64,000 bases of DNA from Actinomycetota bacterium (GTDB lineage Bacteria > Actinomycetota > Actinomycetes > Nanopelagicales > Nanopelagicaceae). The notes under the pieces were generated by a model. The model saw nothing but the letters and a program-made list of their open reading frames with translations, did no database searches and was not told where the DNA came from. Positions 15,816 to 25,172 of this stretch are shown here, piece after piece (position 1 is the first letter of the stretch; each line of letters begins with the position of its first letter). The position numbers and the translations under genes were made by a program. The stretch spans positions 1 to 64,000 of the forward strand of contig CANBSP010000002.1 of assembly GCA_947372165.1 (NCBI GenBank), read 5' to 3'.

Positions 15816-17625
15816 AAACAAGCTCGTCGTGAGTTCCAGACTCGACCACACTCCCCTTTTCAAGGACGAGAATCTGATCAGCATGAGCGATTGTCGAAAG
15901 ACGATGGGCAATCACGATGCTCGTTCTTCCTTGGAGCGCAACCTTCAGAGCCTCTTGAACCAGGGCTTCATTCTCTGAATCCAAATGCGCAGTTGCCTCA
16001 TCGAGTATTACGATCGAAGGCGCTTTGAGGAGAAGTCTGGCAATCGCCAACCGTTGACGTTCTCCACCTGAGAGGCGATGGCCTCGCTCGCCAACTACCG
16101 TATCCAAGCCATTGGGAAGCGTCTGGATAAAATCCCAGATCTGCGCCGAGCGACAGGCGGCCTCAATCTCGGTAGCTGTTGCATCTGATTTTGCGTAACG
16201 TAAATTTGCCTCGATCGAGTCGTGGAACATATGTGAATCCTGAGTGACGACGCCGATATGTGATCGAAGTGATTCGAGCGTCAGATCTCGAATATCAACA
16301 CCATTGATCGAGATCGATCCTTGCGTGACATCATAAAGTCGTGGCAGCAGACCAGAGATCGTGCTCTTGCCCGCCCCGGATGGACCAACAATTGCAGTAA
16401 ATGTTCCGGGTTTCGCGATGAACGAGAGATCGTGAATGACGACTCCTGAATCAACGACCTCATCTTTAGCAACGCTCTCCAATGAGGCAAGTGATATCTC
16501 TTCAGCTTTTGGATATGCAAAGGTGACCCGGTCGAAGATTATTTCCGGTTCGCCATGTGCAAGGGGCTGCGCGCCAGGGCGATCTTGAACCATCGGCTGC
16601 AAATCAAGTACTTCAAAGACTCGCTCAAAGGAGACAAGCGCAGTCATGACATCTACCCGGATGTTAGAGAGACCTGTGAGAGGTCCGTAGAGCCTAGCCA
16701 GTAAGGCAGTGATTGCGAGCAAGGTACCGACGGTAATGCTTCCCTTGATTGCCAGGTCGCCACCAATCCCATAGGCAAATGCTGTAGCGATAGCTGCAAC
16801 CGATGTCAGTGAGAGGAAGAAGATTCGATTGAGAATCGCAATCTGAATTCCCATATCTCGAACTCGTCCAGCTTTAGAAGAGAATGTTGCTAACTCACCC
16901 TTTGGCTCGCCATACAAGGTGACGAGGAGAGCCCCCGAAACATTGAACCGCTCGGTCATAGTCGAAGACATCTCGGCATTGAGGTTAAAGGATTTGCGAG
17001 TGTATTCCTGGAGTCTTCGCCCTAACCATTTTGTCGGAATCAAGAAGATAGGAAGTAGGCAGAGCGAGAAGAGAGTGATCTGCCATGAGAGCGCCATCAT
17101 GGCGGCGGTCACCAAAATCAAACTGATGATATTGCTGACGACTCCTGAGAGAGTGGATGTAAATGCCTGCTGCGCTCCAATGACATCGGAGTTAAGCCTT
17201 GAGATAAGTGCACCCGTCTGAGTTCGAGTAAAGAAGGCGATCGATTGTCGTTGGACATGGGCAAAGACCTGAGTCCGAAGATCGAAGATCAATCCTTCGC
17301 CGATCCGAGAGGAGAACCATCGGCTTGCAAGGTTGAGAAGTGCATCGGCTATAGCGATAACTCCCACGATCACGGCAAGTTTGAGGACGAGTGCGCTGTT
17401 ATGAGGCACAACGCCCTTATCAATAAGAGTGCGAAGAAGTAGTGGAGTTGCAACCACCAACGCCGAGTCGATCACCACCGCAAGAAGGAAGATTGTTAAT
17501 TCAGTTGAGTGGGGCCGAGCGAAGCCGAGAATTCGCTTGAAAGTCCCCTCTTTAAGCTTCAGATCCTTGACCGCTCGATCCTTTGTCAGTGAGCGAAGCG
17601 CCGAATGGTTTCCTTGCATCGACAC
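15763..17625 (-). CDS. ABC exporter, fused membrane and ATPase domains
   Basis: A 620-residue half-transporter. Residues 30-330 form the six-helix exporter domain (STELTIFLLAVVIDSALVV onward); residues about 365-600 form the ATPase with Walker A GPSGAGKST, Q-loop VTQDSHMFHDSI, signature LSGGERQRLAIARLL and Walker B IVILDEATAHLDSE. It should dimerise and export a lipid, drug or peptide; the substrate is not evident. The start is GTG 17625 behind AAGGGGCGG, with an ATG two codons later. It stands alone, with sufT behind it and DUF3099 converging on it. Confidence 0.9.
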   Translation of the reverse strand: MSMQGNHSALRSLTKDRAVKDLKLKEGTFKRILGFARPHSTELTIFLLAVVIDSALVVATPLLLRTLIDKGVVPHNSALVLKLAVIVGVIAIADALLNLASRWFSSRIGEGLIFDLRTQVFAHVQRQSIAFFTRTQTGALISRLNSDVIGAQQAFTSTLSGVVSNIISLILVTAAMMALSWQITLFSLCLLPIFLIPTKWLGRRLQEYTRKSFNLNAEMSSTMTERFNVSGALLVTLYGEPKGELATFSSKAGRVRDMGIQIAILNRIFFLSLTSVAAIATAFAYGIGGDLAIKGSITVGTLLAITALLARLYGPLTGLSNIRVDVMTALVSFERVFEVLDLQPMVQDRPGAQPLAHGEPEIIFDRVTFAYPKAEEISLASLESVAKDEVVDSGVVIHDLSFIAKPGTFTAIVGPSGAGKSTISGLLPRLYDVTQGSISINGVDIRDLTLESLRSHIGVVTQDSHMFHDSIEANLRYAKSDATATEIEAACRSAQIWDFIQTLPNGLDTVVGERGHRLSGGERQRLAIARLLLKAPSIVILDEATAHLDSENEALVQEALKVALQGRTSIVIAHRLSTIAHADQILVLEKGSVVESGTHDELVSTKGLYFDLYQRQALVS

Positions 17626-17697
17626 AGTAAGCCGCCCCTTTAGTCAGAGAATTCAATCAGAGAGTTATCCAGCCGGAAATAAAATGCGAAAATCACA

Positions 17698-18015
17698 TTA
17701 GACGGTAAAACCGATCGCGCGAAGTTGTTCACGACCATCATCGGTAATGCGGTTTGGCCCCCAAGGTGGCATCCATACCCAATTGATTTTGACATCAGCA
17801 GTGAGATCTTGAAGAACAGAGCGGGTTTGATCTTCGATGACATCCTGGAGCGGGCAAGCAGCTGAGGTCAGTGTCATATCCAAGATCGCGATATTGCTCT
17901 CATCAACTTGCATGTCGTAGACGAGGCCGAGATCAACAACATTGATACCAAGTTCGGGATCGATGACATCTTTCATCGCCTCTGTAACATCATCGAGTGA
18001 TGCTTGCTTACTCAT
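17698..18015 (-). CDS. sufT: SUF-associated MIP18/DUF59 protein (SufT-like)
   Basis: A 105-residue DUF59 protein. DPELGINVVDLGLVYDM is the family core and TSAACPLQDVI carries the conserved cysteine; WVWMPPWGPNRITDDGREQLRAIGF ends the protein. Such proteins help place Fe-S clusters on target proteins. ATG 18015 follows AGGAGA at good spacing; a longer frame exists but lacks that site. It is the last gene of the SUF operon, 23 bases after sufU. Confidence 0.88.
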   Translation of the reverse strand: MSKQASLDDVTEAMKDVIDPELGINVVDLGLVYDMQVDESNIAILDMTLTSAACPLQDVIEDQTRSVLQDLTADVKINWVWMPPWGPNRITDDGREQLRAIGFTV

Positions 18016-18038
18016 ATCTTCTCCTCTGGTTGTGCTCT

Positions 18039-18482
18039 CTATTTCGATTCTGCCTGTAGTACTGCATCTTTGAAAGCCATCCACCCTAAGAGTGCACACT
18101 TTACTCGTGCTGGGAACTTTGAGACACCAGCGAGTGCTACCGCATCTTCGAGGACTGCCTCATCGCCTTGCTGTGACCCTTTGCTCGCCATCAGTTCGGA
18201 GAATGACTCAAGGATTGTGAGGGCTTCTTCCACTCTCTTGCCATGGACGAGATCGCTCATAATCGAGCTGCTCGCTTGTGAAATCGAGCATCCGACGCCA
18301 TCCCACGTAACATCCTGCACAACTCCGCCATCAAGTAAGAGATTGAGGGTAATTTCATCGCCACAACTTGGGTTCACATGGTGGACCTGAACTGACATTT
18401 GCGAGGAGAGCCCTTTGTGAAGCGGGTGTTTGTAATGATCGAGAATCACCTCTTGATACAGGGAGTCAAGTTCCATCATCAC
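18039..18482 (-). CDS. sufU: SufU, sulfur-transfer/scaffold protein
   Basis: A 147-residue SufU. The three zinc/sulfur ligands are visible as Cys40 (NPSCGD), Cys65 (GVGCSIS) and Cys129 (VKCALLGW), with Asp42 as the fourth. The insertion between Cys65 and Cys129 is typical of SufU rather than IscU. It takes sulfur from SufS for the SufBCD scaffold. Its start overlaps the sufS stop by 4 bases. Confidence 0.95.
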   Translation of the reverse strand: MMMELDSLYQEVILDHYKHPLHKGLSSQMSVQVHHVNPSCGDEITLNLLLDGGVVQDVTWDGVGCSISQASSSIMSDLVHGKRVEEALTILESFSELMASKGSQQGDEAVLEDAVALAGVSKFPARVKCALLGWMAFKDAVLQAESK

Positions 18483-19726
18483 ACCTTAAAGTATTTCTGA
18501 GTCGCAGTAATGCCATCAACCAAGGCATCGATATCCGAGAGATCGTTATAGAGATAGAACGAGGCCCGTGTGGTTCCAGATACGCCAAATTTGCGCATCA
18601 ACGGCCAGGCACAATGATGGCCAGTTCGAACTGCAATCCCATATTGATCGAGTACTTGCCCAACATCATGTGGGTGAATTTCATCGATGGCAAAGGAGAT
18701 AACTCCACCACGATCAATAGCATCGAGTGGTCCGATGATCTGTAGACCCTTAATCGTTGAGAGGCCAGCAAGGGCATAGGCGGTCAGCGTGCTCTCGTGC
18801 TCATGAATCTCTCTCATGCCTATCTTCTCTAAATATGTAATGGCGGCCCCGAGCCCAACTGCCTGCGCCATATTAGGAACTCCGGCTTCAAACTTACGTG
18901 GTGCCGGTGCCCAGGTCGCACTCTCCATCGTGACACTTTCAATCATCGAACCGCCATAGAGAAATGGTTCCATCTCTGCAAGAAGTGCCGCTCTCCCCCA
19001 CAGGACTCCGATTCCGGTAGGTCCCAACATTTTGTGGCCAGAGAATGCGATGAAGTCAACGCCCAAATCTGCAACATCGACGGCAAAGTGAGGAACCGAT
19101 TGGCAGGCATCAAGCACAACTATCGCGCCAACCAGATGCGCACGGTGGGCAATCTCGGCGATCGGATTGATCGTTCCCAACACATTTGATTGATGGGTGA
19201 TTGCAACAATCTTTGTTCGCTCAGAGATCAGATCATCAATCGCAGAAAGATCTAGCCGGCCATCACTTGTGGTACCAAACCACTTCAGTGTCGCGCCAGT
19301 TCGCCGGGCAAGTTGTTGCCAAGGAATGAGATTGGCGTGATGCTCCATCTCGGAGACGAGAATCTCATCTCCCGCAGTCAATGCGAACGATCCCTTATTT
19401 GTATTCGAGAACGAGTAGGCGATCAAATTTATAGATTCAGTTGCACTCTTCGTAAAGACAACTTCGTCGACTTGACCATTGATAAATCGGGCGACAATCT
19501 CACGTGCACCTTCATAAGCGAGTGAGGCCTCCTCTGCAAGCAGATGTGAACCGCGATGGACTGCAGCATTATGTTCGCTGTAGAAAGATCGCTCGGCTGC
19601 CAAGACTTGTTCTGGCTTCTGGCTGGTCGCGCCAGAGTCCAGGTAGACCAATCGAGCCTCATTTCTCATCTTCTTCGCGAAGATCGGAAAGTCAGCCTTG
19701 ATCGCAGCTACATCAAGAAGGGACAT
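18479..19726 (-). CDS. sufS: Cysteine desulfurase SufS
   Basis: A 415-residue PLP enzyme that takes sulfur from cysteine for Fe-S assembly. The N-terminal VYLDSGATSQKPEQVL, PLP-lysine segment FIAFSGHKMLGPTGIGVLWG and the catalytic cysteine in RTGHHCAWPLM (Cys372) are all typical of group II (SufS) enzymes. It lies 3 bases after sufC and overlaps sufU by 4 bases. Its acceptor is most likely the adjacent SufU. Confidence 0.97.
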   Translation of the reverse strand: MSLLDVAAIKADFPIFAKKMRNEARLVYLDSGATSQKPEQVLAAERSFYSEHNAAVHRGSHLLAEEASLAYEGAREIVARFINGQVDEVVFTKSATESINLIAYSFSNTNKGSFALTAGDEILVSEMEHHANLIPWQQLARRTGATLKWFGTTSDGRLDLSAIDDLISERTKIVAITHQSNVLGTINPIAEIAHRAHLVGAIVVLDACQSVPHFAVDVADLGVDFIAFSGHKMLGPTGIGVLWGRAALLAEMEPFLYGGSMIESVTMESATWAPAPRKFEAGVPNMAQAVGLGAAITYLEKIGMREIHEHESTLTAYALAGLSTIKGLQIIGPLDAIDRGGVISFAIDEIHPHDVGQVLDQYGIAVRTGHHCAWPLMRKFGVSGTTRASFYLYNDLSDIDALVDGITATQKYFKV

Positions 19727-19729
19727 AAA

Positions 19730-20482
19730 TTAGGCAGTGACGTACTCTGCGTAACCGTTCTCTTCTAGCTTATTAGCAAGTTCTGGTCCGCCCGCTTCAA
19801 CAATCCGACCTGCAGCGAAGACATGCACGAAGTCAGGCTTGATGTATCGCAAGATGCGGGTGTAGTGAGTAATGAGCATGATTCCAAGGTCATTGCTCTC
19901 CTTGATGCGGTTAACACCCTCAGAGACGATGCGAAGAGCATCAACATCGAGGCCAGAGTCAGTCTCATCTAGGATGGCAATCTTTGGCTTCAAGAGTTCC
20001 ATCTGCAAAATCTCGTGGCGCTTCTTCTCGCCACCGGAGAAGCCTTCATTGACATTTCGTTCAGAGAAAGCTGGATCCATGCTGAGGGCAGTCATTGCCT
20101 CTTTCACTTCGCCCACCCAGGTACGCACCTTTGGCGCTTCGCCACGGATTGCAGTCACTGATGTGCGCAAGAAGTTCGAAACTGATACGCCAGGAACCTC
20201 GACTGGATATTGCATTGCTAAGAAGAGGCCAGCCTTTGCGCGTTCGTCCACGCTCATAGCTAAGACATCTGCACCATCGAGGGTGACAGTGCCCGCAGTC
20301 ACGGTGTACTTAGGATGACCGGCGATTGAATAAGCAAGGGTCGATTTTCCTGAACCATTTGGGCCCATGATTGCATGTGTCTCACCTGAGTTGATGGTCA
20401 GATCGACACCGCGCAAGATCTCCTTTGCGCCTTCTTCAGTAGTTACGCTGACATGCAGATTCTTGATCTCTAGTGTGCTCAT
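19730..20482 (-). CDS. sufC: Fe-S assembly ATPase SufC
   Basis: A 250-residue ABC-type ATPase. Walker A GPNGSGKSTLAYSIAG, the SufC-type signature FSGGEKKRHEILQM and Walker B IAILDETDSGLDVDALR are intact, and it ends with LEENGYAEYVTA. It has no membrane domain; it drives the SufB-SufD scaffold. It is encoded 12 bases after the Rieske gene. Confidence 0.97.
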   Translation of the reverse strand: MSTLEIKNLHVSVTTEEGAKEILRGVDLTINSGETHAIMGPNGSGKSTLAYSIAGHPKYTVTAGTVTLDGADVLAMSVDERAKAGLFLAMQYPVEVPGVSVSNFLRTSVTAIRGEAPKVRTWVGEVKEAMTALSMDPAFSERNVNEGFSGGEKKRHEILQMELLKPKIAILDETDSGLDVDALRIVSEGVNRIKESNDLGIMLITHYTRILRYIKPDFVHVFAAGRIVEAGGPELANKLEENGYAEYVTA

Positions 20483-20494
20483 TGTTCGCTCTCT

Positions 20495-20797
20495 CTACTT
20501 TTTGCTCTGAATAGTGACGGAAGTGCCTTCTTGGATTACTTCATAACTCGCTACTGCTTCGACCGCTGGCGGTGTAAGTGCTGCGCCAGTTCGTAGATCA
20601 AATTCTGCGCCGTGGAGCCAGCATTCAATCCGGTACCCAGTGACATCTCCTTCGGAGAGAGATGCATCCGAGTGTGAACAGGTATCGGAGATCGCAAAGA
20701 CCTCATCGCCAATTCGTGCTACGCAGACCGATTCGCCATCGACTTCAATGCGCTTCGGCTTGCCTTGGGTCAGTTCATCGAGGTTCAGTGTGGTCAT
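20495..20797 (-). CDS. Rieske [2Fe-2S] ferredoxin in the SUF operon
   Basis: A 100-residue single-domain Rieske protein. The cluster ligands are Cys40-x-His42 (TCSHSD) and Cys59-x2-His62 (ECWLHG), the CxH-N16-CxxH form of oxygenase-type ferredoxins. There is no signal peptide or membrane anchor, so it acts in the cytosol. It overlaps sufD by 4 bases, so it is made with the SUF scaffold. This gene is regularly found there in actinobacteria; an electron-donor role in cluster assembly is inferred from location. Confidence 0.9.
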   Translation of the reverse strand: MTTLNLDELTQGKPKRIEVDGESVCVARIGDEVFAISDTCSHSDASLSEGDVTGYRIECWLHGAEFDLRTGAALTPPAVEAVASYEVIQEGTSVTIQSKK

Positions 20798-21882
20798 GCG
20801 ATATCAACCTTTGAAAGCTCGATATCAATGCGATCCATAATGCGCTCTTCCACGGCTTCGATGGCAATCTTCGAGAGGATCTCTAAGAAGAAGCCACGGA
20901 TAACCAGGCGCTTCGCCTCGCTCTCTGGAATACCGCGCGACTCAAGATAGAAAAGTTGCTCGTCATCAAATCGGCCAGTTGTTGAAGCGTGCCCGGCTCC
21001 GACAATATCGCCGGTCTCGATCTCTAAATTCGGTACCGAATCAGCGCGTGCACCATCGCTGAGCAAGAGATTGCGATTTAGCTCGTAGGTATCGGTGCCA
21101 TCGGCTGCGGCGCGGATAAAGACATCGCCAATCCAGACAGTACGTGCACCATCCCCCGAAAGGGCGCCCTTGTAGTTCACGCGAGATTTTGCATGACCAA
21201 TGTTGTGGTCGACATGGATCCGGTGTTCTAGGTGCTGCCCATTTCCAGCAAAGTAGAGGCCATACATATCGGCAGAGGCACCGGGGCCGGCATACTCAAC
21301 GGTTGGTAACAACCGAACCAGTGATCCGCCTACGGTGATCACGACAGAGGTGAAACTGGCATCTTTGCCGATGATGGCATGATGGCGACCAAGATGGACC
21401 GCATCGTTCTCCCATTCCTGCAATGTGATAAAACGCAGGGAGGAACCAGGCTCGAGAATGATCTCGATCTCTTCGGCGAGCGTCGCAGTTCCGACATTTT
21501 CAACCACAACAGTTGAACGCGAGTGAACCCCAGCGCGGATGATGGTGCGAGCAGCCTCGGCCGATCCACCGAGTGATGTGCGCTTGAGGAAGATTGGTTC
21601 ATCGATCTCAGCATTTGCAGCGATAGAAACAACAGTGACAGAAGTTGCTTTCTCGCGAACACGTTGAACGACAACATCATCTGTTGTCGAAGAAGGTGGA
21701 GTCTCAAATGAGGGCTGAGAAGAGATCGTCACGCCTGCAATATTCGAACTCAGCGATAGCGAAGGATGGTCAGCAAGGACTGTACCCACATCGTGCAGAC
21801 CCTTAAGCCGCTTCAGCGGAGTGAAGCGCCAAGCCTCTTCTCGCCCAGTCGGGGTAAGAAAATTGGAAGTGAGCGTCGACAT
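20794..21882 (-). CDS. sufD: Fe-S assembly scaffold protein SufD
   Basis: A 362-residue SufB/SufD-family protein, with the conserved C-terminal half: HRIHVDHNIGHAKSRVNYKGALSGDGARTVWIGD, LLLSDGARADSVPNLEIETGDIVGAGHASTTGRFDDEQLFYLESRGI. It forms the SufBC2D complex. The N-terminal 120 residues vary, as usual. The start overlaps the sufB stop by 1 base and the stop overlaps the Rieske gene by 4 bases. Confidence 0.95.
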   Translation of the reverse strand: MSTLTSNFLTPTGREEAWRFTPLKRLKGLHDVGTVLADHPSLSLSSNIAGVTISSQPSFETPPSSTTDDVVVQRVREKATSVTVVSIAANAEIDEPIFLKRTSLGGSAEAARTIIRAGVHSRSTVVVENVGTATLAEEIEIILEPGSSLRFITLQEWENDAVHLGRHHAIIGKDASFTSVVITVGGSLVRLLPTVEYAGPGASADMYGLYFAGNGQHLEHRIHVDHNIGHAKSRVNYKGALSGDGARTVWIGDVFIRAAADGTDTYELNRNLLLSDGARADSVPNLEIETGDIVGAGHASTTGRFDDEQLFYLESRGIPESEAKRLVIRGFFLEILSKIAIEAVEERIMDRIDIELSKVDIA

Positions 21883-23315
21883 TAACCAACCGCCCCTTCC
21901 ATCTGCATCTCGATCAAGCGATTGAGTTCGAGGGCATATTCCATTGGGAGTTCGCGTGCGATTGGCTCGATAAAGCCACGAACGATCATCGCCATAGCCT
22001 CATCTTCTGAGAGACCACGAGACATCAAGTAGAAGAGCTGATCATCAGAGATCTTTGAAACTGTCGCCTCGTGACCCATCGAAACATCATCTTCTCGAAT
22101 ATCAACATACGGGTAGGTATCAGATCGGGAAATCGTATCGACGAGAAGTGCATCGCACTTAACAGTCGACTTTGAATGATGGGCGCCTTCTAGAACCTGG
22201 ACTAGGCCACGATAGGAAGTACGTCCACCACCACGTGCGACTGACTTTGAGATGATCGTTGAGGATGTGTATGGAGCGGCATGGACCATCTTTGATCCGG
22301 CATCTTGATGTTGACCTTCGCCAGCGAATGCAATGGAGAGAGTCTCACCCTTTGCATGTTCGCCCATAAGAAAGACTGCCGGGTATTTCATGGTGACCTT
22401 CGAGCCGATATTGCCATCGATCCATTCCATGGTTGCGCCTTCAGCACATGTTGCGCGCTTTGTCACCAAGTTATAAACGTTGTTAGACCAGTTTTGAATG
22501 GTGGTGTATCGAACACGGGCATTCTTCTTCACAATAATCTCAACAACCGCCGAGTGGAGTGAATCAGAAGAGTAGATAGGAGCAGTACAGCCTTCTACAT
22601 AGTGAACGTAGGAACCTTCATCGGCGATGATCAAGGTGCGCTCGAACTGGCCCATATTCTCGGTGTTGATGCGGAAGTAGGCCTGCAATGGGATATCGAC
22701 GTGAACGCCCTTAGGGACGTAAATAAATGAACCGCCGGACCAGACAGATGTGTTGAGCGCAGCAAACTTATTGTCGCCAACTGGAATTACTGTTCCGAAG
22801 TACTCCTTGAAGAGTTCTTCGTGTTCGCGCAAGCCAGAGTCGGTATCGACAAAGATTACGCCAAGATTCTCGAGATCCTCGCGGATTGAGTGGTAAACAA
22901 CTTCTGATTCATATTGCGCTGCAACGCCCGCGACCAGACGGTTCTTCTCTGCATCAGGGATGCCGAGGCGGTCGTAGGTGTTACGAATATCTTCTGGCAG
23001 ATCTTCCCAAGAAGTCGCCTGCTTCTCGGTCGAGCGAACAAAGTACTTAATAGTGTCAAAGAAGATACCGCTGAGATCTGATCCCCAGGTTGGCATCGGC
23101 TTCTTATCAAAGAGATCAAGCCCCTTAAGACGAAGATCGAGCATCCACTGTGGTTCGCTCTTCTTCGATGAGATGTCACGGACGACATCTTCGTTGAGGC
23201 CACGCTTTGCAGTAGTACCTGCATCATCCTTATCGGACCAGCCATACTCATAGGTGCCGATACCTTCGAGTTCTGGATTGGCCAACTCGATGCGTGCGGT
23301 TAGGTCACTGCTCAT
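21882..23315 (-). CDS. sufB: Fe-S assembly scaffold protein SufB
   Basis: A 477-residue scaffold protein. Conserved blocks include [70 protein letters not shown], and [27 protein letters not shown] start at ATG 23315 ([20 protein letters not shown]), overlapping the sufR stop by 4 bases; the frame stays open 64 codons further, but that part lies inside sufR and has no family match. SufB receives sulfur and builds the nascent cluster. Confidence 0.96.
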   Translation of the reverse strand: MSSDLTARIELANPELEGIGTYEYGWSDKDDAGTTAKRGLNEDVVRDISSKKSEPQWMLDLRLKGLDLFDKKPMPTWGSDLSGIFFDTIKYFVRSTEKQATSWEDLPEDIRNTYDRLGIPDAEKNRLVAGVAAQYESEVVYHSIREDLENLGVIFVDTDSGLREHEELFKEYFGTVIPVGDNKFAALNTSVWSGGSFIYVPKGVHVDIPLQAYFRINTENMGQFERTLIIADEGSYVHYVEGCTAPIYSSDSLHSAVVEIIVKKNARVRYTTIQNWSNNVYNLVTKRATCAEGATMEWIDGNIGSKVTMKYPAVFLMGEHAKGETLSIAFAGEGQHQDAGSKMVHAAPYTSSTIISKSVARGGGRTSYRGLVQVLEGAHHSKSTVKCDALLVDTISRSDTYPYVDIREDDVSMGHEATVSKISDDQLFYLMSRGLSEDEAMAMIVRGFIEPIARELPMEYALELNRLIEMQMEGAVG

Positions 23316-23992
23316 GCATTCGCTCCTGTGTTTGTTTTTTCGGACGAGAGATGGGGAATAAAAGTGGTGCAGACGCCATCGCCATGGGCGATCGTTGCAA
23401 GACGTTGAACGTGTGTTCCGAGAAGTCGGGAAAGTGCTTGTGTCTCTGCTTCGCAGAGTTCGGGGAATTGTGTGGCGACGTGCGCTACTGGACAGTGATG
23501 TTGACATAGTTGATCGCCCATCGGACCAGCTGTCACATCAGATGCAAAGCCTTCAGCAGTTAAGAAGGTAGCGAGCGCAGAACTCTTCGCAGCGAGCGAA
23601 CTCTGCTGATCTATCTTTGCTCGAGCGCGGGACTCCATCTCACTCGCCCGTTGGTCGGCAAATGACTTGATCGAAAGATTGTTATCACTCGATGCAATAA
23701 ATTTGAGAGCCGATACTGCGAGATCGTCATAAGAGTGTTCAAAATTTTCTCGACCTTGATCTGTCATCAAGAAGACACGAGCTGGTCTGCCGCGACCACG
23801 CAGCGCCGTGCTCTGATATGGCTCCCGTGATGTCAGGATCCCATCGGAAACGAGCGCATCGAGGTGGCGCCTAATCCCTGCTGGGGTCATTCCCATTCGG
23901 CTTGCGAGATCTACCGCTGTTGCAGGACCGGTCTCGAGAATCGCCCGAGCAACCTGATCCCGCGTACGGGCATCTGGTTCGCTCTTTTTCAC
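23312..23992 (-). CDS. sufR: Fe-S dependent repressor SufR
   Basis: A regulator of 226 residues from GTG 23992, or 251 from GTG 24067. The winged helix-turn-helix spans [37 protein letters not shown], followed by [13 protein letters not shown]. The C-terminal cluster-binding cysteines appear in [21 protein letters not shown], matching the CxxxC...C arrangement of SufR. I prefer the shorter start, since a SufR-type operator overlaps that GTG and no binding site for ribosomes precedes either one. It should shut off the SUF operon when its cluster is loaded. Confidence 0.9.
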   Translation of the reverse strand: MKKSEPDARTRDQVARAILETGPATAVDLASRMGMTPAGIRRHLDALVSDGILTSREPYQSTALRGRGRPARVFLMTDQGRENFEHSYDDLAVSALKFIASSDNNLSIKSFADQRASEMESRARAKIDQQSSLAAKSSALATFLTAEGFASDVTAGPMGDQLCQHHCPVAHVATQFPELCEAETQALSRLLGTHVQRLATIAHGDGVCTTFIPHLSSEKTNTGANA

Positions 23993-24003
23993 AACAGAAG
24001 TGT
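23989..24003 (-). promoter_or_regulatory. SufR operator
   Basis: On the minus strand this reads ACACTTCTGTTGTGA, that is ACACT-N5-TGTGA, the palindrome I recall as the binding site of mycobacterial SufR upstream of its own gene. It overlaps the GTG I use as sufR start, the place where a repressor would block a leaderless message. AACACT six bases before the GTG could be a weak -10. Confidence 0.7.
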
Positions 24004-24088
24004 TGCGTAATTCCCCCGAATCCGCCACTTGAGCAGTCAGGTGGAGTAGGGCGGGGAGGCTTCCCACTCGCTCACGGTGAAGGCTGAG

Positions 24089-24094
24089 TAGAGT
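24089..24094 (+). promoter_or_regulatory. Candidate -10 box of ctaA (leaderless)
   Basis: TAGAGT ends 6 bases before ATG 24101, with gggccc between and no Shine-Dalgarno sequence. No -35 match is seen. This points to a leaderless ctaA message starting next to the sufR region on the other strand. Confidence 0.4.
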
Positions 24095-24100
24095 GGGCCC

Positions 24101-25063
24101 ATGATTTCGCCGAAAAAGGTCATCTATACCGCATTAGTTGCTTTTCAGGCAGGAATCCTCGTCACCGGCGGAGCTGTTCGCCTCACCGGATCGGGCCTTG
24201 GCTGCCCAACCTGGCCCGAATGCACCCCAGGCTCCTATACCCCAGTCCCCCATCAGGCTCAGGGGCGTCTTCACTCGTGGATTGAATTTGGCAACCGCCT
24301 CCTGACCTTTGTACTCATCATCTCTATTATCGCCGCCGTCATTGGTGTGATCCGCTGGCGTCGCCAGTACGCTGACCGTAAGCCGATTATCTGGCTCGCA
24401 ATTGCCCAGCTCCTAGGAGTCGTGGCTCAAATCGTTCTCGGCGGAATCACGGTTCTGACCCACCTCAACCCCGCAACAGTCGGCGCTCACTTCCTGCTAT
24501 CGATCGTTCTCCTATCTGCCTCACTCTCACTGAGACAGCGGATGTTGGAAAAACCCCGCTTCTTCCTCTCTCAGACAACCACTGTTCTCACTCGGCTCTT
24601 AGTGGGGCTCACAGCTCTGGTATTACTCGTCGGTACTGTTGTGACAGGCTCTGGCCCGCATGCCGGTGATATCCAAGCTCGGCGTTACCACCTCGACCCT
24701 CGCACCATCTCCTGGTTGCATGCCGATCTCGTTATCGCATTAGTCGCACTTACCTTTGCACTTCTCCTGTTATTGAAAGTTTCGCAGGTTGTCAAAGTTG
24801 CCGATGTTGTCAAAGTTGCCGATGTTGCCAAAACTTCACCTCGATCAGATATTTTTGAAGATGAAACCCAACGTTCACTCGTGATGAAGCAAGCGACTCT
24901 CTTTTTCTTTGTATGCTTATCCCAAGGCTTAATCGGCTATATCCAGTATTTCACTGGTCTGCCAGAAGCCCTCGTAGCTGCCCACTTACTCGGTGCTGAT
25001 TTAGTGTGGCTTGGAATCTGGAATCTCGCATTTACCGGCAAGGTCTTTGCCAGACGCCACTAA
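24101..25063 (+). CDS. ctaA: Heme A synthase (CtaA/COX15)
   Basis: A 320-residue membrane enzyme that oxidises heme O to heme A for aa3-type cytochrome oxidase. The N-terminal GGAVRLTGSGLGCPTWPEC has the cysteine pair Cys35/Cys41 found in one type of CtaA, followed by HSWIEFGNR with the conserved His and Glu. About eight hydrophobic helices can be traced. A loop near residues 230-241 holds a doubled VVKVAD encoded by an exact 18-bp tandem repeat. The gene is divergent from sufR and implies an aerobic, heme-A-using respiratory chain. Confidence 0.93.
   Translation: MISPKKVIYTALVAFQAGILVTGGAVRLTGSGLGCPTWPECTPGSYTPVPHQAQGRLHSWIEFGNRLLTFVLIISIIAAVIGVIRWRRQYADRKPIIWLAIAQLLGVVAQIVLGGITVLTHLNPATVGAHFLLSIVLLSASLSLRQRMLEKPRFFLSQTTTVLTRLLVGLTALVLLVGTVVTGSGPHAGDIQARRYHLDPRTISWLHADLVIALVALTFALLLLLKVSQVVKVADVVKVADVAKTSPRSDIFEDETQRSLVMKQATLFFFVCLSQGLIGYIQYFTGLPEALVAAHLLGADLVWLGIWNLAFTGKVFARRH
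24788..24834 (+). repeat. 18-bp tandem repeat inside ctaA
   Basis: GTTGTCAAAGTTGCCGAT occurs twice in a row (24788-24805, 24806-24823), followed by a partial third copy GTTGCCAAAACTT. It encodes VVKVAD-VVKVAD-VAKTS in a loop and keeps the frame. Confidence 0.9.
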
Positions 25064-25172
25064 TTTCTTTATATGACTCTCATGGCTCATGTGACTTATA
25101 TGAATTTTAATAACTTTGCCGTTTCACGTTCTACTTACTTACGCCGTACTTGATGAAAATATAGGAGAGAAA

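Noticed and set aside
23316-23507. Upstream extension of SufB by 64 residues
   Set aside because: Ser/Arg-rich translation of sufR in another frame; ATG 23315 overlaps the sufR stop in the usual way.
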